This document shows positions 20,934 to 33,269 of a stretch of 64,000 bases of DNA, in pieces. The notes below the pieces were generated by a model. That model ran no database searches and was not told the DNA's origin. It was given only the letters and a program-made list of their open reading frames with translations. The position numbers and the translations under genes are program-made. The stretch is from Cladobotryum mycophilum (taxonomy: Eukaryota; Ascomycota; Sordariomycetes; Hypocreales; Hypocreaceae). Position 1 is the first letter of the stretch. The number at the start of each line of letters is the position of its first letter. Where the stretch lies: positions 930,001 to 994,000 of the forward strand of contig CM071590.1 in NCBI GenBank assembly GCA_036429605.1, in the 5' to 3' direction.

Positions 20934-23020
20934 ACTTGTCGAACGCATGATGTAGACCTGATTGGGGGGATAGATTGTTTCGCTTGATGAAATGTGCTTG
21001 ATGTGATGGCGTTGATGGATTTACAAACATATGCTTTCCCCTCAAGCTCGTATCATTCTCACATCGTATAAGCCTGGATTTCACCGTAGTTCAAATCCGT
21101 CACCGCACCGAGAACCGCCACGTACCAATTGATCAAGAACAAAAATGTGCCCCCCCGTGTAATTCTGACCCCCAAATACACCCTACAAGAAAAACAGACC
21201 ACACCTCCAATATATTCTACCAATGAGGGAAAGTTGTTACTGGCTCTTAGTCAGCATACTGATGCACCTTGTGGCCGGGTCTCAAGTGACTATGAGAAGG
21301 AACTTGAAATCTCTTGTACTGGAAGTGTGGTCTGTTATCCTTGTAGGGTTGTACGTTCTTTTGTCTGCTTTATTTTCTGATGGTCCTTCTCTTGAGGTGA
21401 AACAGGTCTCACCCGGCTTCCGGCCCCACATCTCCGTGAATCCTACCGGAGCTCGCAACACCAACAACGGGGGCCCGTGTCGGTAGGCCTAGAAAGGAGA
21501 TAACTGGCATTTAATTTTAGAAACCCAATATACCAATTTCTTCTTCTTCTTCTTCTTCTTCTTTCTTCTTTCCTTTCTCTCTTTAATCATCCACGACGAT
21601 TGTTGTCGGGAGGCTATATCGTTTCGTGGGTAGGAGTCGCATTGTGACAAGGTTTGGGGTCGGTTCAGGAGGAGTAAAATACTGTTTCTCAAACAAGAGA
21701 AATCACCGTATGGATCAACTATGTCGCTTAGTAGAGAAAGGTTGTCTCGTACCTGTTTGTGATGGGCAAACGGAAGAGATCGTGCGGTGGGGTACGGCCT
21801 GCAAACGAACGCGATACGTGGGGACGCTGTTGCCAATATAAAAATATAAGAGATGCAGTACCATCGCATGAGCTCAAACGCTCTGCTCGGTATAACAGTC
21901 ATATGCCGATTCTCATTATTGTCTCATGATCCCTTTGCCCGGTTTGTTTCGGCAATACAGTAGGCAGTGAGGTATGCTGATGTCAACACGGCAACAGAAC
22001 AACCGGTTGACGTGTCGTAGGAATACTGTTGCCTGGGTGCTACGGTTGGTTGCAGACGCAATTCTACAGTATTTTGGGTCAGCTGTGTCGTACAAGCGGA
22101 CTGAAGGCTTCCATGTTGGTCATGTGTGTGGCGTTGAATAACTTTATGTATTATACGTTGCATAGCTATTCTGCGGTGTTTATCCTGCGGGTGGCTTCTC
22201 CTGACCAACAAAGGGGAGATTGGCTCTTGATATTCATTTTTGGATCAAGAACATTCTGGAATATAGCTTGAACAACTCTCAAAATAAGTGTTTTGGTGCA
22301 ATCAATCTGTGTATTAGGCTTGGAGGGTTTTATGGGAAGAATTCTTACCAAGCCCCCTCCTCCTCCATCATCGTTTAGACATGCTGACCCAACGTGCCTG
22401 AAAGCATGTTTGCAATAAGGCTCCTTACGATAACTCATGATTAAATGAAATATGTTCAAATGATGATAAAGTTGCATCCGCGAGTTTTCTGGCAGGCATT
22501 GATGCGCATTTGGGTGGCTACAAACGAAGATGGGAAGACAACAAACGGATGGCTCCCTCACCAAAGGGACTTTGTATACCAGGCCTCCATTAACAATACA
22601 TGCATTAGTCAACGGGAGGAACTAGGAGGAAAATCAAGGAGAGAGATTGAAGTACCTCTAATCGATTATAAAAATTGTATCAACGGAATCTTTCCCGTTG
22701 GAAATGACAGGGGTGGCATGTTCAGCACCCGCGCCGGATATGAAAATACTTGTTCTTCCCGTCATCGTCGTCCTCTTTGCGCAGCTGTATTTATTTTCCA
22801 TCTACTCTCATCTTCCTTCCTATTCCTTTCTCATTACTTCCTCTCATCCAGGGCTATTGTTGCTGCTGCCACCACCACTACAACCACGACCACCACTCAA
22901 CCTACCACTCAACAACCACTTCTGCTTCTTCACTTCCCCTTTAGTTTGGAAAGTTTTTATTTTATCTCATGACAACCAAGATAGCAATCCTCTCCGTTTG
23001 ATGACTCAACACCCAACAAC
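20934..23020. other. spacer with one dispersed-repeat copy
   Basis: About 2.1 kb with no gene. Holds dispersed repeat copy 1 (21411-21480), a CTT/TTC microsatellite at 21,539-21,565 and a CCACCACTACAACC triplet region near 22,868-22,920. Confidence 0.5.
21411..21480 (-). repeat. dispersed ~70-bp repeat, copy 1
   Basis: Read on the minus strand it contains CCCCCGTTGTTG, GCTCCGGTA and TTCACGGAGATGTGGGGCCG in order. The same order of blocks recurs at about 36624-36690 and 39655-39711. Probably a fragment of a short mobile or structural repeat; no terminal repeats were recognised. Confidence 0.65.
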
Positions 23021-23836
23021 ATGGGACGATCAAACAAAACACCTCAATGCAGCGTCGGGCACTGCCGGCAGGAGGCTTTTACGACAAGGAGTTCGGGTGT
23101 TCAGGTCACATCCGACTTCTGCGAAAGACGTGAGCCAACTACAAGCCGCTTATATCTCCTCTTTTTATCGTCTCGCTGACAGATGTGCAGACACGTGCAG
23201 ACGTTTTTGTGGGGACGTAATTTGTGTGCGGCAGAAGGGATCAAAAGATGCTTTCTGTGCCAGCCGTGAGTGACCCCCTGCTCCTGTAGATGACTCGTTT
23301 TTTGTTTTGTGTATGCCAACTGACCAAACGAAGATGGTAAATGCCACAAGGAAAAGTGCAGCCAAGGGCTAGTAGATGCCGACCTGCCTTGGCCTTGGTA
23401 TTGCTCTGAGCGTATGTGCCTTTGTTATCCGATATCGCAAATCCTCTTTGCTCAAGTCATTCTAACTGTGGTCGTTTATGCGGATGGATGCTCCGAAGAA
23501 AGTTGCAACAAGATCATATCAATCTCCAACTCTAGACTTTGCTCAGATCATTATTTGAAGGAGATTGGCGATCGTCAGCGCCAGGCCATGCTCAAAGTCA
23601 CCTCACAACAACCATCGCGGACGGATAACTCCATTCGTCGAGCTCAAACGAACAACGAGAGTTCTCCTTCACGACCGACCAACCGAAACCAACAGAGCCC
23701 TCCGACCACGACTTCCGCCCCCCGAAAGCTGAAGCGGTTCATGTCCCAACAGATGTTGCCAGGGGTGAAAGAAACATCAACGTATTCGAGCTTGGATGTC
23801 TATTCCTGGCTGCGTTTGTGGCAGCAAGCTTCATGA
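23021..23836 (+). CDS. family B paralogue 1: four-module Cys/His protein
   Basis: Unrecognised protein assembled from four exons: 23021-23129, 23191-23265, 23334-23411 and about 23484-23836. Each of the four exons carries one predicted metal-binding module C-x4-C-x(n)-C-x2-H with n = 18, 10, 14 and 11 (CSVGHC..FCERH; CGDVIC..FCASH; CHKEKC..YCSEH; CSEESC..LCSDH). Each intron splits the closing His codon after its first base (C|AY). The tail (about 90 residues) is Ser/Thr/Pro-rich and basic. The third intron ends in GG rather than AG at 23482-23483. A CTAAC branch site at 23462-23466 supports that position, and an AG at 23455-23456 would give only a 45-base intron and lose the His. Metal binding is inferred from residue pattern only. 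Exon structure is confident by comparison with the paralogues at 37124 and 34995. Confidence 0.75.
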
Positions 23837-25321
23837 CACTGTTCAGGGAAATATTGCTCCAAAATTGAGAGCCTGGATTGGAGTTTGAGATTGAGATACA
23901 ATCTGGGGTGACTGGCGCGGGTGCAGATTTTGGGCAAGCAGTCGTTTGTTTGGGGCTGGATTTTCGTGCAAAGTGATTTATTGCCTCGCATTTATGTTTT
24001 GGGCACATGGCAAGATACCTATTTATTTCGTGGGCGTTTTTCTGCATCACGTCACAAGGATAGAACATGAACATGGTGGAGGACCTGGGCGTTTTTGTCA
24101 TGTATGATACTTATGATGGTGTTTTGCGAACGTGTATCAGAAAGCAATGAGATAAAGAGTCATCATTTTACATTTCCTCGATAAAGGAAAAAAAACTAAC
24201 AGTTAATTTCATCATTTTGAGCAAGGGGAAGCGGCAAAAAAGAAAGAAAGAAAAAAGAAATAGCCAGCACTACCTCAGGAACCAGGAGGCGCCTCCCGAT
24301 AAGACCCAGTGGCCTTGTTGTACTCCTACCCAAAGGGAGAGAGGGAACCCAGCTCCTCGCCGACCGATCAGCACATCAAGCTCGCCCGGGCTTGGGTGTT
24401 TCGATCTGCAGTTCGAACCCGCGACCTTTGAGCTCTAGCGCATCTTGTCCTTGAGGGAGGCATGTGGTGTGACCACCGCGCCATTTCAGGTGCACCCAGT
24501 GCGTTCCCGATCCGGTTTGTTGGCTGTGGTTCTGTTATTATGTGATATAAGCTATTGGAGAGTGGAATCCGAGTGTTGACAGCTGGCAGGGAGTGTCAAG
24601 GAGTGTCAGGACTGACGGAACTGGCAGAGGGCGATGGGCAGCTGGTTGGTGGGCAGGTGGGGGGGGGGGGCTGGAGGAGTAATCACCAGTAGAAGGTCAC
24701 GTTATCGTCAATCATTTGAAGCCGCGTACATCTTGGCATGGAAATAAAAGAATAAGACGATGGTATGCATTGCTGGGTAGTTGGAGTAACAATCAATCCA
24801 AAAGCTTGAGGTTGAAAATGAAGAGGGGGAGGACTCCCCTTTTATGTCCATGGATCCATCACATCCTACTGGTGAAGAATGGGCTAAGCATTATATGCCC
24901 CGCCAACCCCGCCAATGCAATACAGAGTAGACCCGTTAATGCAATGCCACCCCACCATTCATCATTTACGTGATAAATCGAAACTTGACATCGTCATCAT
25001 CATCTTCTTCATCTTCATCTACCAATGTCTACATAATACAAACCTGAAGGCTGCTCGCAGAAAGAAAGAAACCGTATCGTCTTTACCATACCTATTTATC
25101 TCCCTAACCATACGTACCCAAACAATACAAAATAATCAACAATGTAGAACCAGGAATTATGAGGAAATGAATAGTTCAAAAATCACCCTTGCATCAAAAT
25201 CACCATTGACACATGAGACATCACTCGTCGACATATAATCAGAGCCATATAAAGCCAATGTCTATTCTCCATCTCATCTTATGAAATCACACAACACAGC
25301 AAGCTCAGATCGCCTACCCTC
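23837..25321. other. spacer between convergent B1 and A2 genes, with SINE-like element
   Basis: No protein gene. Contains the SINE-like sequence at about 24238-24495, a poly-G tract at 24,659-24,670 and A+T-rich sequence near 24,970-25,160. Confidence 0.5.
24238..24495 (-). mobile_element. candidate tRNA-derived SINE
   Basis: Read on the minus strand, the head has an RNA polymerase III A-box-like TGGCGCGGTGGTC (about 24480) and, some 60 bases on, a B-box-like GGGTTCGAACTGC (about 24410). A roughly 150-base non-tRNA body follows, ending in a T-rich CTTTCTTTCTTTTTT tail near 24238. The order (tRNA-like head, unrelated body, simple tail) is that of fungal SINEs. The sequence does not fold as a normal tRNA, with no proper acceptor stem seen. 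Target-site duplications were not identified, and no second full copy is in this window. Confidence 0.45.
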
Positions 25322-26368
25322 CTAGTCCGAACGTTTTCCGTGCTCCAACTGTTCACCAATAACTTGGCGGATTTGATCATGCCAGATGGTTGAGCTGGCT
25401 GGCTTGCAGGAATCCAACAACATCCTTTCAATTTTAGGATTAGGACGCTTTGCCTTAATATCAGGATGGAGTACCGCTCTTCCATCAGTAGGAGCTGCAT
25501 CAGGATGCATTCGAACGTAAACACGCGCCAGCTCAATTGCCGCCCAGGCCCAAACTTTGGCATTTCGGCAATGCTTTAGTCCTGTAAGCTCTCCATCACA
25601 GAGCGAGCCGAGCCTAAGAGCAAACCGCACCACATAATCTTCTCGGATGAATATTCGCCTGGTCATCAGCTTGTGGTACACCCGAGGGTCGTCCCAGGCC
25701 TCCTCAATCCCCTTCCAAATCCAGGCATAGAAGCTGCTTGCTTTTGAAAGTACCGCTCTTGGTTCTGGTTGACTCGCGTTCGCGCGGTCGTGAAGCCGGA
25801 AGCCGTCTAATCCGTCGCTGAGTAGGTGGAAGATTTCTTTACGATAAAGGAAGCGCAAAAACCCCTTCAGCGTAAGAAAGCCAAGGTTGTTAATTTCCCT
25901 CATGAACACGTCGGGTCCCTTTGGTTCCTGACGTCTGCTATCGAAATCTCCAGGTTTGAGGTAATTGGGTGCGAATTCTGAGTGTTTTCCCGAAATACTC
26001 CCCAGGTCGTCAATGTCGAAGATTGTTTCACCATCCCCTTTGCAATTGAAGACAATACCTTCTGGAATCGGCGTCTCTAGACCCAAGCGCCCATCAAGGA
26101 AACAAGAAAGGCTGAATGAGGCGGCGATCTCATCAGTGTGATGATAGGTTGACCCATCGTGTGTATATGGGAGACGGCATACCAAAGGTTCAGGCAATGG
26201 TTCATCTTTAGTGTTGGATGGTTCGTCCGAGTCGGAGTAATCATCAGAGTCGGTGTAATCACCACAGTCGGAATAACTGTCATCGTCATGATCACTGTGA
26301 CGATGAAAGATAGGAGATTGTGGGTCCGGGAACATAGAATAAGGGAGACCAGTGACAGGATTAGTCAT
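25322..26368 (-). CDS. family A paralogue 2 (unknown function)
   Basis: Unrecognised single-exon protein of 348 residues from the ATG at 26368-26366 (MTNPVTG..). The frame extends 72 codons further upstream, but this start matches the paralogue at 33270 and has good context. The N-terminus is rich in Asp, Ser and Tyr. The conserved region runs from PEGIVFNC..ETIFDID through EPKGPDVFMREINNLGFLTL, EDYVVRFALRLGSLCDGE, VWAWAAIELARVY and DGRAVLHPDIK. It is close to A3 (33270) and more distant from A1. No signal peptide or membrane span. It converges with the family B gene at 23021, with about 1.5 kb between the two stop codons. Confidence 0.78.
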   Translation of the reverse strand: MTNPVTGLPYSMFPDPQSPIFHRHSDHDDDSYSDCGDYTDSDDYSDSDEPSNTKDEPLPEPLVCRLPYTHDGSTYHHTDEIAASFSLSCFLDGRLGLETPIPEGIVFNCKGDGETIFDIDDLGSISGKHSEFAPNYLKPGDFDSRRQEPKGPDVFMREINNLGFLTLKGFLRFLYRKEIFHLLSDGLDGFRLHDRANASQPEPRAVLSKASSFYAWIWKGIEEAWDDPRVYHKLMTRRIFIREDYVVRFALRLGSLCDGELTGLKHCRNAKVWAWAAIELARVYVRMHPDAAPTDGRAVLHPDIKAKRPNPKIERMLLDSCKPASSTIWHDQIRQVIGEQLEHGKRSD

Positions 26369-29300
26369 GATGAACGTTGTTGGGGGAGATGAATGTAAAC
26401 TTGATGTGTTGCAAGATAATGAATAGTGGGAGTAGGTAGTGTGGACGAATTGTATGGGTTGAGCTGAGGGGGAAAGGTTGAGTTGAGGTAGCATTACCAA
26501 GTTATATACGTCGAGGTCATTACGCATGCCACTGCTGGATACTAAATCTAGCGTTTTTGAACGCTCTAGACATTCCATGTCCAAGTGTGCGCATAATCAC
26601 AAGAAAAAAGGGCATTCCTTACCTTTGAAGCTGTCTTTGTGTGTGCGTACATATGTACGTGCGTGTGTGTCTGTCACGAAGCTACAGTCTTTTCTTTATG
26701 AAGCTGGGGAACACCTTGACAATGTGCGCCAGCCTAGCACAGTGGAATAAAGAATGATTCTGTTTAGCAACACGCTCTGGCCATCAGATTTACCTAGGCA
26801 TGAAGGTATTCTTTTCATGTTGCCTGCTTTCATGTCTTTGGGGGTCATTATCCGTCGGAAAGCTTCTTGCCATGACAGAGCGCAGAGTTTGAATGGGCGG
26901 AGACGTGGACGTGGTATGAATATTATTGTTGGATAAAGAGGGCGTGCCGGCGGACGTACGAGCTGTCCTCCAGATTTAGCCATGCGACGAACAAATGAAT
27001 ACCTCAAAGGGAAACTAGCTCTCTAACCATGCTTTAGCTTTGACGCGAGTTGTGTCATGACTCAAAGTAGATCAGAGAGATTTGTAACAGGTTAAGAAGA
27101 GTCTTTCCCTGGTTGTATAAGGTCGCTTTCTCTAGGCTTAACATCTTGGTATGTTTTTTTGTTCATCGGGAGGTAACTTGGCTTGAGAGCCCGAACATCT
27201 TGAAAGCGGCAAATCCCCATGAGCCTTTTCACCACAAAGGACGGATGAGTCCGTCTTGGAGGTTCCATGATCCTTGTTTCTGATAGACTTCTCGCCCGGG
27301 ATACTATTCCACTGGGCTATAGCACTAGATGCTCGCTTCCACTCTTTCCTTTTCGGAAACTGGGGACCTATGGCTATAACCACCGAACTAAAGACACAAC
27401 ACGTTATTGGCGGCGGTGGCAAGGAACGCCAGCGCTTGCGGGTTTGAACTTGCAAGTCGAAGAAGAATCCGTGGCGACAACAACAACAACAACAACAGAA
27501 GACGGCTTGAAAGTTTGACACGCCCAATCATGCTGTATGGCCGTGGGGAGGGGGCAAAGCCTGGGACTCGTGTTAATGGCATCGTTGTGTGGCTCCTTTG
27601 TTCATCTCGTTGATGAGCGAGCAGAAAGCATGATCCTACGACTACTTCCAACATGAGCCTGGCGCTGGAAATCATGTCACAAAGGGAGTGAAATGATCTG
27701 GACACTTGGATGAACTTGTGATGCTGCTGCTACAGGTATCTGTTTCTTTGGGGCGGTTTCTATTATCATCAACCCCGACACGCGTAAATGGCCCAAGCAT
27801 GGTTGCATCCACTGCCTAATCAAACGACATGAAGGAAAGATTCTATTCCTGGTGACGAGACGGCAAAGAGAGATGCACACATGAGTCTATTAAGAGAGAC
27901 AGTGCGCGATCGTGTCTCCACATTCCACATGTCGCGTCGTGTTCTCACATGGCCCAAGCATCGAGCATGGATTCTCCTTGTAGCCATTGGGGTAAAAGGA
28001 TCAGTGTGTGGCTGAGTCGAGTCATCCACGCACGTCACCCACACACCCGCGTTGACGAGTTTTTGACACCAACACGGACAAGGAGTTGTCAAAAAAACAC
28101 CGCCGGTCGTCACATACAAAATATTGTTACCAGACCAGCGGTGTTTTGACACTCCAATGACGGAGTACATATATACATACGATCTACGGGATTGGTGGAC
28201 TTTTCTTCTTCCTTTCCTTTCTTTCTTTCTTTTCTTTCTTTCTTTCTTTCTTTCTTTTTCTCGTTTCGCGTTTGATGACCTTTCACCACGTTCGTCATCT
28301 TCCAACAGCCTTTTGTTTTGGGCTCAGCTCGATAACCTACCTAGGGTAGAAGACAATTCTTTAATCACAAAAGACAAAGCTTTTGAGCCATGGGTGTTTC
28401 CAAAGACTGTGACAAGGCCGCATATAGAGAGGACCTTTGAGTAGGTACGTGCCTACAGGCCAAAGTCCATGCCGCCGGCAGAGACAGCCAAGGCAATTGA
28501 ATCATATACTTGTAAACCTCATCGTCATCATCCGGACAAGGGACGGATTTCGGGATTCGGGCTGACTAGGGGAGAGCGGGTCGTCGGTTGTCGGAATGTC
28601 TTCCCGAATGCCAATCGTTTCTAATCGGCAAAGATGACGGTGTGTGCCGTCTCGTATCGTGAAACTAGCTCCAAAGAACGTCTTTCACGTCCAAGGCGCG
28701 CGTTGAACCAGATTGGCTTTAAGCATAGTATTGGGGCGGAGCGAGACAAGAGAGAAACAAGAGAGAAATGTGAAACGGAACCAAGCCGGGGAAATGCTTT
28801 ATTTTTAGCCAAAGATAAAGATGCCGGCCTGAGACAAGTTTGAGAGCGTGGCATCGAATGTCTGTGTACCTATGTCGCATTCCAAATCAAGTTGAGCGAC
28901 GATGAGCATGGCCGCAAGCTAAGGAGACTTGTCCAAGGAACTTCACCATTGAGATGCCTTTTATGCCGTAACATCTTTTGATGAGATTCTAGATCCCCCA
29001 AGAGGTGAAATGAATCGATTCACATGGCAATTTAAACTGCTGAGAGGCATCCCTGCATAGTCAGGGTTGTGTATCGCTCAGCGTAGTACACAACCAAAAT
29101 GCAGGTTGAATGAGAAAAAGAAAAGAAAAAAGAGCATTGAGAAGCATTGATAGCGCACACACAGACTTTAAACGAGTCTCTCTCTCTCTCTCTCTCTCTC
29201 TCAACTTATTAGTATTCTAAACTACGAGACGAGAGAGAGACCAAAGGGGACTTGGATAAAAAACCATGAATCATAATCCCTCTCCCAGGGAAATTGGCAC

Positions 29301-30434
29301 CTCGTATTCCATCAGAATAATCAGATGGGAAATGTGGGTTTTTGTTTCCCCTTCCCACTTCCCACAGAGAAATGTGGTCATCACAACAGCTGACTGCAGC
29401 GCATTGAGCCATCTAATGTCAGTGTCAGGACACGCGAAAACGCTTATCGAATTATAGCAAACAGACATTTGGTGACAAGCACTGACACCTACAGATGGAA
29501 AGGCGCCGTAAAACGTGAATTACAAGTAGGAGGCATTGCTATGATGCCTGCGTTTTTTTGAACTTGAGAGCCAGCCATTCACACACAAAAGATGGAGAAG
29601 AAACATGTTGCCACATGCCCGGCTCCAAGGGTAATGCCTATTCGTGGTGGATGATTGTACGTGCGGCGCATGCACCGCCATTGGGTTCATCACATGTTGA
29701 GGGTGATACAGAAGAGCGGTGTTGAGAGAAATTGGCCATCATCCTCTAATTTGCATTTACTAATCACTTGCTGCTGGGATGGACAGAGGCCGTGCTTAAA
29801 GATGTGATATAGACCTGGTTCGATCGTGACAAGTACGGCATGGCAAAAAAAAAAGAGATCTCCGTGGATTAGCTACCCTGCTCTCCTAGGTAGAATCTTG
29901 ATCAGCTCATCATGACCCCGTTTCTTGACTCAATCTCGTTGTTAGCAATGTCACTTTTAAGCCCTTTTGGTTTCCTTGCCGCTTTAGACTCAGTATGCTT
30001 ATCTTTCTTTCCAAACATCGTAACCACCCCCTACGAGTCCACGCTGACTGACAGGTCGGTGGCTGAGGGTATTGTCCCAGCTCAATATGGGGCTATACGA
30101 GGTTTTATGCCTATTCGGGACTCAGCGGGGACCGTTCTCTAACAGAAACAGACAACCCATTGTGGGAAATGATAGCATGCTGTGTTTTGTTTGGTTTCGG
30201 GTGAAGAGCCAATGGTTTGTCTTAGCACAATACGATGTTTTTGCCCCTGAGCACGGCGTCTGAGGTTACACTATGATCTCCGGGGGGAGGGGGCTGCCAG
30301 AGAGGCTGTGTTGGAAAAAGGATTTTTTTACGTAGGGGAGTTCAATATAATAACCGACACTGAGCACTTTTGCTAGAAGGATTTGTCAAGTTCAACGGCT
30401 CTTTTTTCCTCTTTTTTTCCCCGAGGAGCCGGCC
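26369..30434. other. 4-kb gene-free stretch
   Basis: No gene could be supported in about 4 kb. Open frames are short and overlap simple repeats: CAA triplets at about 27,477-27,496, TTTC repeats at about 28,217-28,257 and CT dinucleotides at about 29,177-29,202. Non-coding RNA or decayed elements cannot be excluded. Confidence 0.45.
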
Positions 30435-31787
30435 ATGCTTCCCTTACGGAGTCGCCTGTCGTTGGCGGCAGTGTGTACACTGTTCCTCTTCGTCGTCTTT
30501 CTCGTACACGAGGCTAGCATCCCTACAAAGGAATACATCAAGGAGATCATCCACAAGGAGTTCAAGGACTCTGGCAACGGCGGCGGCGAGAAAGGGCCCC
30601 CGACCGTCAAGTATCTTCCCCAGCCGAAATGGACTCCTCCCCCGATCAAGGATCCCTTTCCATTGCTTGAGACGGCCTCACCTCCACCCGTTCCCGCGTG
30701 GAACAAACCGAAGAAGAACATCCACAAACAGTACGGCATCGACTTTGCGCCGCCTCTCTTCATAGGCTTCACCCGCTCCTGGCCTATCCTGATACAATGC
30801 GTCGTCTCCTACATTACCGCCGGTTGGCCTGCAGAGCAAATCTACGTCATCGAGAACACGGGTGTTCAGCGTTCCAACGTCGAGGGAAAGCTGTCACTGC
30901 AAAACCCTTTCTACTTGAGCCACAAGGCGCTCAAGAAGCTCGGCGTTAATGTCGTCCAGGCCCCCGTCCTTATGACCTTCGCCCAGATGCAAAACTACTT
31001 CACATACCTTGCCCAGCAAAACGACTGGCCATACTACTTCTGGTCCCACATGGACGTCCTCGTCCTCTCCTATGAGGACGGCATGGATGGGCAGTACCCC
31101 AAGGCCAACGAAGAAGGCTACAAGTCCGTCTACGAGATGTGCCTCGAAGCACTCCGCCTCGCAGTCGAGAACGATCCGCACTGGGCAAACAGGTTCTTTG
31201 CCTACGACCACCTTTCCCTCGTGAACCGAGCGGCATACGAAGAGGTTGGCGGCTGGGATCCCTTCATCTCCTACTACATGAACGACTGCGACATGCACTC
31301 CCGTCTACTGATGCACAACTGGACGCAAAAGGACGCCAAGGCCGGCATCGTAACAGACGTCAGCACCGTGCTAGACGACTTCCGAGCCTTTTACCGCGAC
31401 CCCACCGTCGAGCCCAACTTTGTCGATCCGAACCCGCCGCCTCCTAAGGCAGAGCAGAACGAAGACGAATCCACCACCACGACGAAACAGAAGCGAGCCC
31501 CTACCAACGCCGACTTGGAATACTATGACAAGCTAAAGAAGACGGCCGACGGTATGTGGCACTATAAGCATGGCGAGAGGGGGAGAAACACATGGCAGCT
31601 CGGTCAGCAGGGCGGGCAAGGCGAGCCATACTACTATCCCGCCCGCGGTCTTGCAGAGGCCATGGAGGTGATGACCGAGGCTGGACGACAGGTATTTAGG
31701 AAGAAATGGGGCCACTACGACTGTAACCTGGTGCCAGGCACGAAGCTAAAGGCCGAGGACCAGTGGCTTGTTGAGCAGGACTATTAA
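30435..31787 (+). CDS. type II membrane glycosyltransferase-like protein
   Basis: A 450-residue single-exon protein. A short basic cytosolic tail (MLPLRSR) is followed by one membrane span (about residues 9-26) and a Pro-rich stem (50-95), giving the type II topology of Golgi glycosyltransferases. The luminal domain begins LFIGFTRSWPILIQCVVSYI and contains YFWSHMDVLVL (about 202-212, a DxD-like position) and GGWDPFISYYMNDCDMHSR (272-290), which resembles the GGF-D..ED-D-R acceptor-side motif of GT-A/GT2 enzymes. Donor and acceptor sugars are unknown. It sits between the family A genes but does not resemble them. A CT-rich leader precedes the ATG. Confidence 0.75.
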   Translation: MLPLRSRLSLAAVCTLFLFVVFLVHEASIPTKEYIKEIIHKEFKDSGNGGGEKGPPTVKYLPQPKWTPPPIKDPFPLLETASPPPVPAWNKPKKNIHKQYGIDFAPPLFIGFTRSWPILIQCVVSYITAGWPAEQIYVIENTGVQRSNVEGKLSLQNPFYLSHKALKKLGVNVVQAPVLMTFAQMQNYFTYLAQQNDWPYYFWSHMDVLVLSYEDGMDGQYPKANEEGYKSVYEMCLEALRLAVENDPHWANRFFAYDHLSLVNRAAYEEVGGWDPFISYYMNDCDMHSRLLMHNWTQKDAKAGIVTDVSTVLDDFRAFYRDPTVEPNFVDPNPPPPKAEQNEDESTTTTKQKRAPTNADLEYYDKLKKTADGMWHYKHGERGRNTWQLGQQGGQGEPYYYPARGLAEAMEVMTEAGRQVFRKKWGHYDCNLVPGTKLKAEDQWLVEQDY

Positions 31788-33269
31788 GTCTTTCTCCTTT
31801 TTTCTTTCTTTCTTTCTATCCCTCTCCAGCAAGCCTTCTTCCCCTCAAACTCTTGAGGGATACACTTGTTTATTGAAAATTAATGAATACCAAAAACTGT
31901 GGTTCAGGGGTCATTGTATTATTTGAAGGCCTGATTTTTTTGGGGACATCTTGCTAGGAGTTGCAGAGGAGATTGTCGCTCCGGAGCAGGGAGGTATTTG
32001 CATTTGCCAGCAATAGTAGAAGCTGGACACTGTACGCATATGATGATGCCCCCTTTTCTCTCATGTATGAAAGAGACGCTGTAATACTACCGAAATGAGA
32101 AAAAATAATGACTACTCAAAATCTCTCTATTTCCCCTTTTTTTCGTGATGATGTTTGAAATAACTCGTTGTCCACCTGGTCCTCAACACTCTTCCATCAC
32201 AGCCCCCTAGATACATCCCCTACTACCCCAGATCCTTCCCCCTTCTGCCATGGATTGACTTTTAAGATCACCGTGCATTTTTCTTTGATATAGTTTGATG
32301 GCGCTCCAATAAGTTGTGCATCTCCTTTTTTTGCTTTTGGTCGGCGATATGCTCTGGATAACCAAAAGGAGCCAAGTCGTATCAAGTTAAGAGGATGTCT
32401 AGCTATACTATAGCCAGGGTTTGTCAGATATTCATTCTTTTTTCTCCTTCTTTAATCTCCGAAGGATTTCTCTCGGCCGAGACATAACTATCTAGTGGCA
32501 TTCCACCAAGTCAGGCCGTAGCTTGGTCAGAGAGCCTCTCAAAAGTCTCACTTTGATGTGTGCTAGTTTCGTCGCATGGCTGGCTAACATCTGAAAAACC
32601 GGTTTGTGCGTTGCTCAGCCAGTCTCGTGTTTCCTACAATCATCTCACCTATTTCAATCCATGCAAACTCTGGCGCCCGTGTCATTGACATCTGAGTCTA
32701 CACGATGCTTTCAAGAGACAATGAAACCCCCTCCCCTCCCCCCCAAAAAAAAAGAAGAAAAAAGAAAAAAAAGACATGAAAGCAAGGAGCGCTGTTTTGT
32801 CGCCAGAGCATTCCTCCATCTTCACACAGGGGTGAATGAAAGAAAATGCCCTCTCCATCTAAAGGTCAGAGTGCCCTGTCAAGAATGCTGTTCCTTCTTG
32901 CACCGTGTCGGGCTGGCACACATTGACATGACTTTCTTTCAACTTTACAAAGGAAGAGTAACAAAAAGGACTACAGCTTTCTAAATGGTAGAGTCCTTTC
33001 ACGAGAAATGCCCTTCTTTTACGCTTCTTTCAAACATGTATATGTTTTTTTGCAGTGGTAGATTCTTGAAGCGCTGGATTTGGTATCCAACGGGGGACGC
33101 GCACATCATGATTTCGAGGTATAAAACTCGGCCAAGGTTGCCTCCTCGACTTCAATATTTCCCACAAGTTCAATCGGCACAGCTCGTCTACATTACTTGC
33201 TTCCGATATTTGCTGCTTAATAACACATCCATTCTATAGTTCATCCCCAACAATAACAGCATCATCATC
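31788..33269. other. gene-free spacer
   Basis: About 1.5 kb with no supportable gene. It has TTTC tracts just after the glycosyltransferase and an A-rich AAAAGAAG region near 32,745-32,775. A CATCATCATC leader abuts the next ATG. Confidence 0.5.

Noticed and set aside
20106..20948. 280-codon open frame on the minus strand
   Set aside because: It is the shadow of family A gene 1 on the other strand; the plus-strand protein has paralogues, this one does not.
27236..27360. Hammerhead-ribozyme-like GGATGAGTCCGTC and a later CGGAAAC
   Set aside because: The two core strands are about 100 bases apart, the CUGAUGA core is not exact, and no three-stem fold could be drawn.
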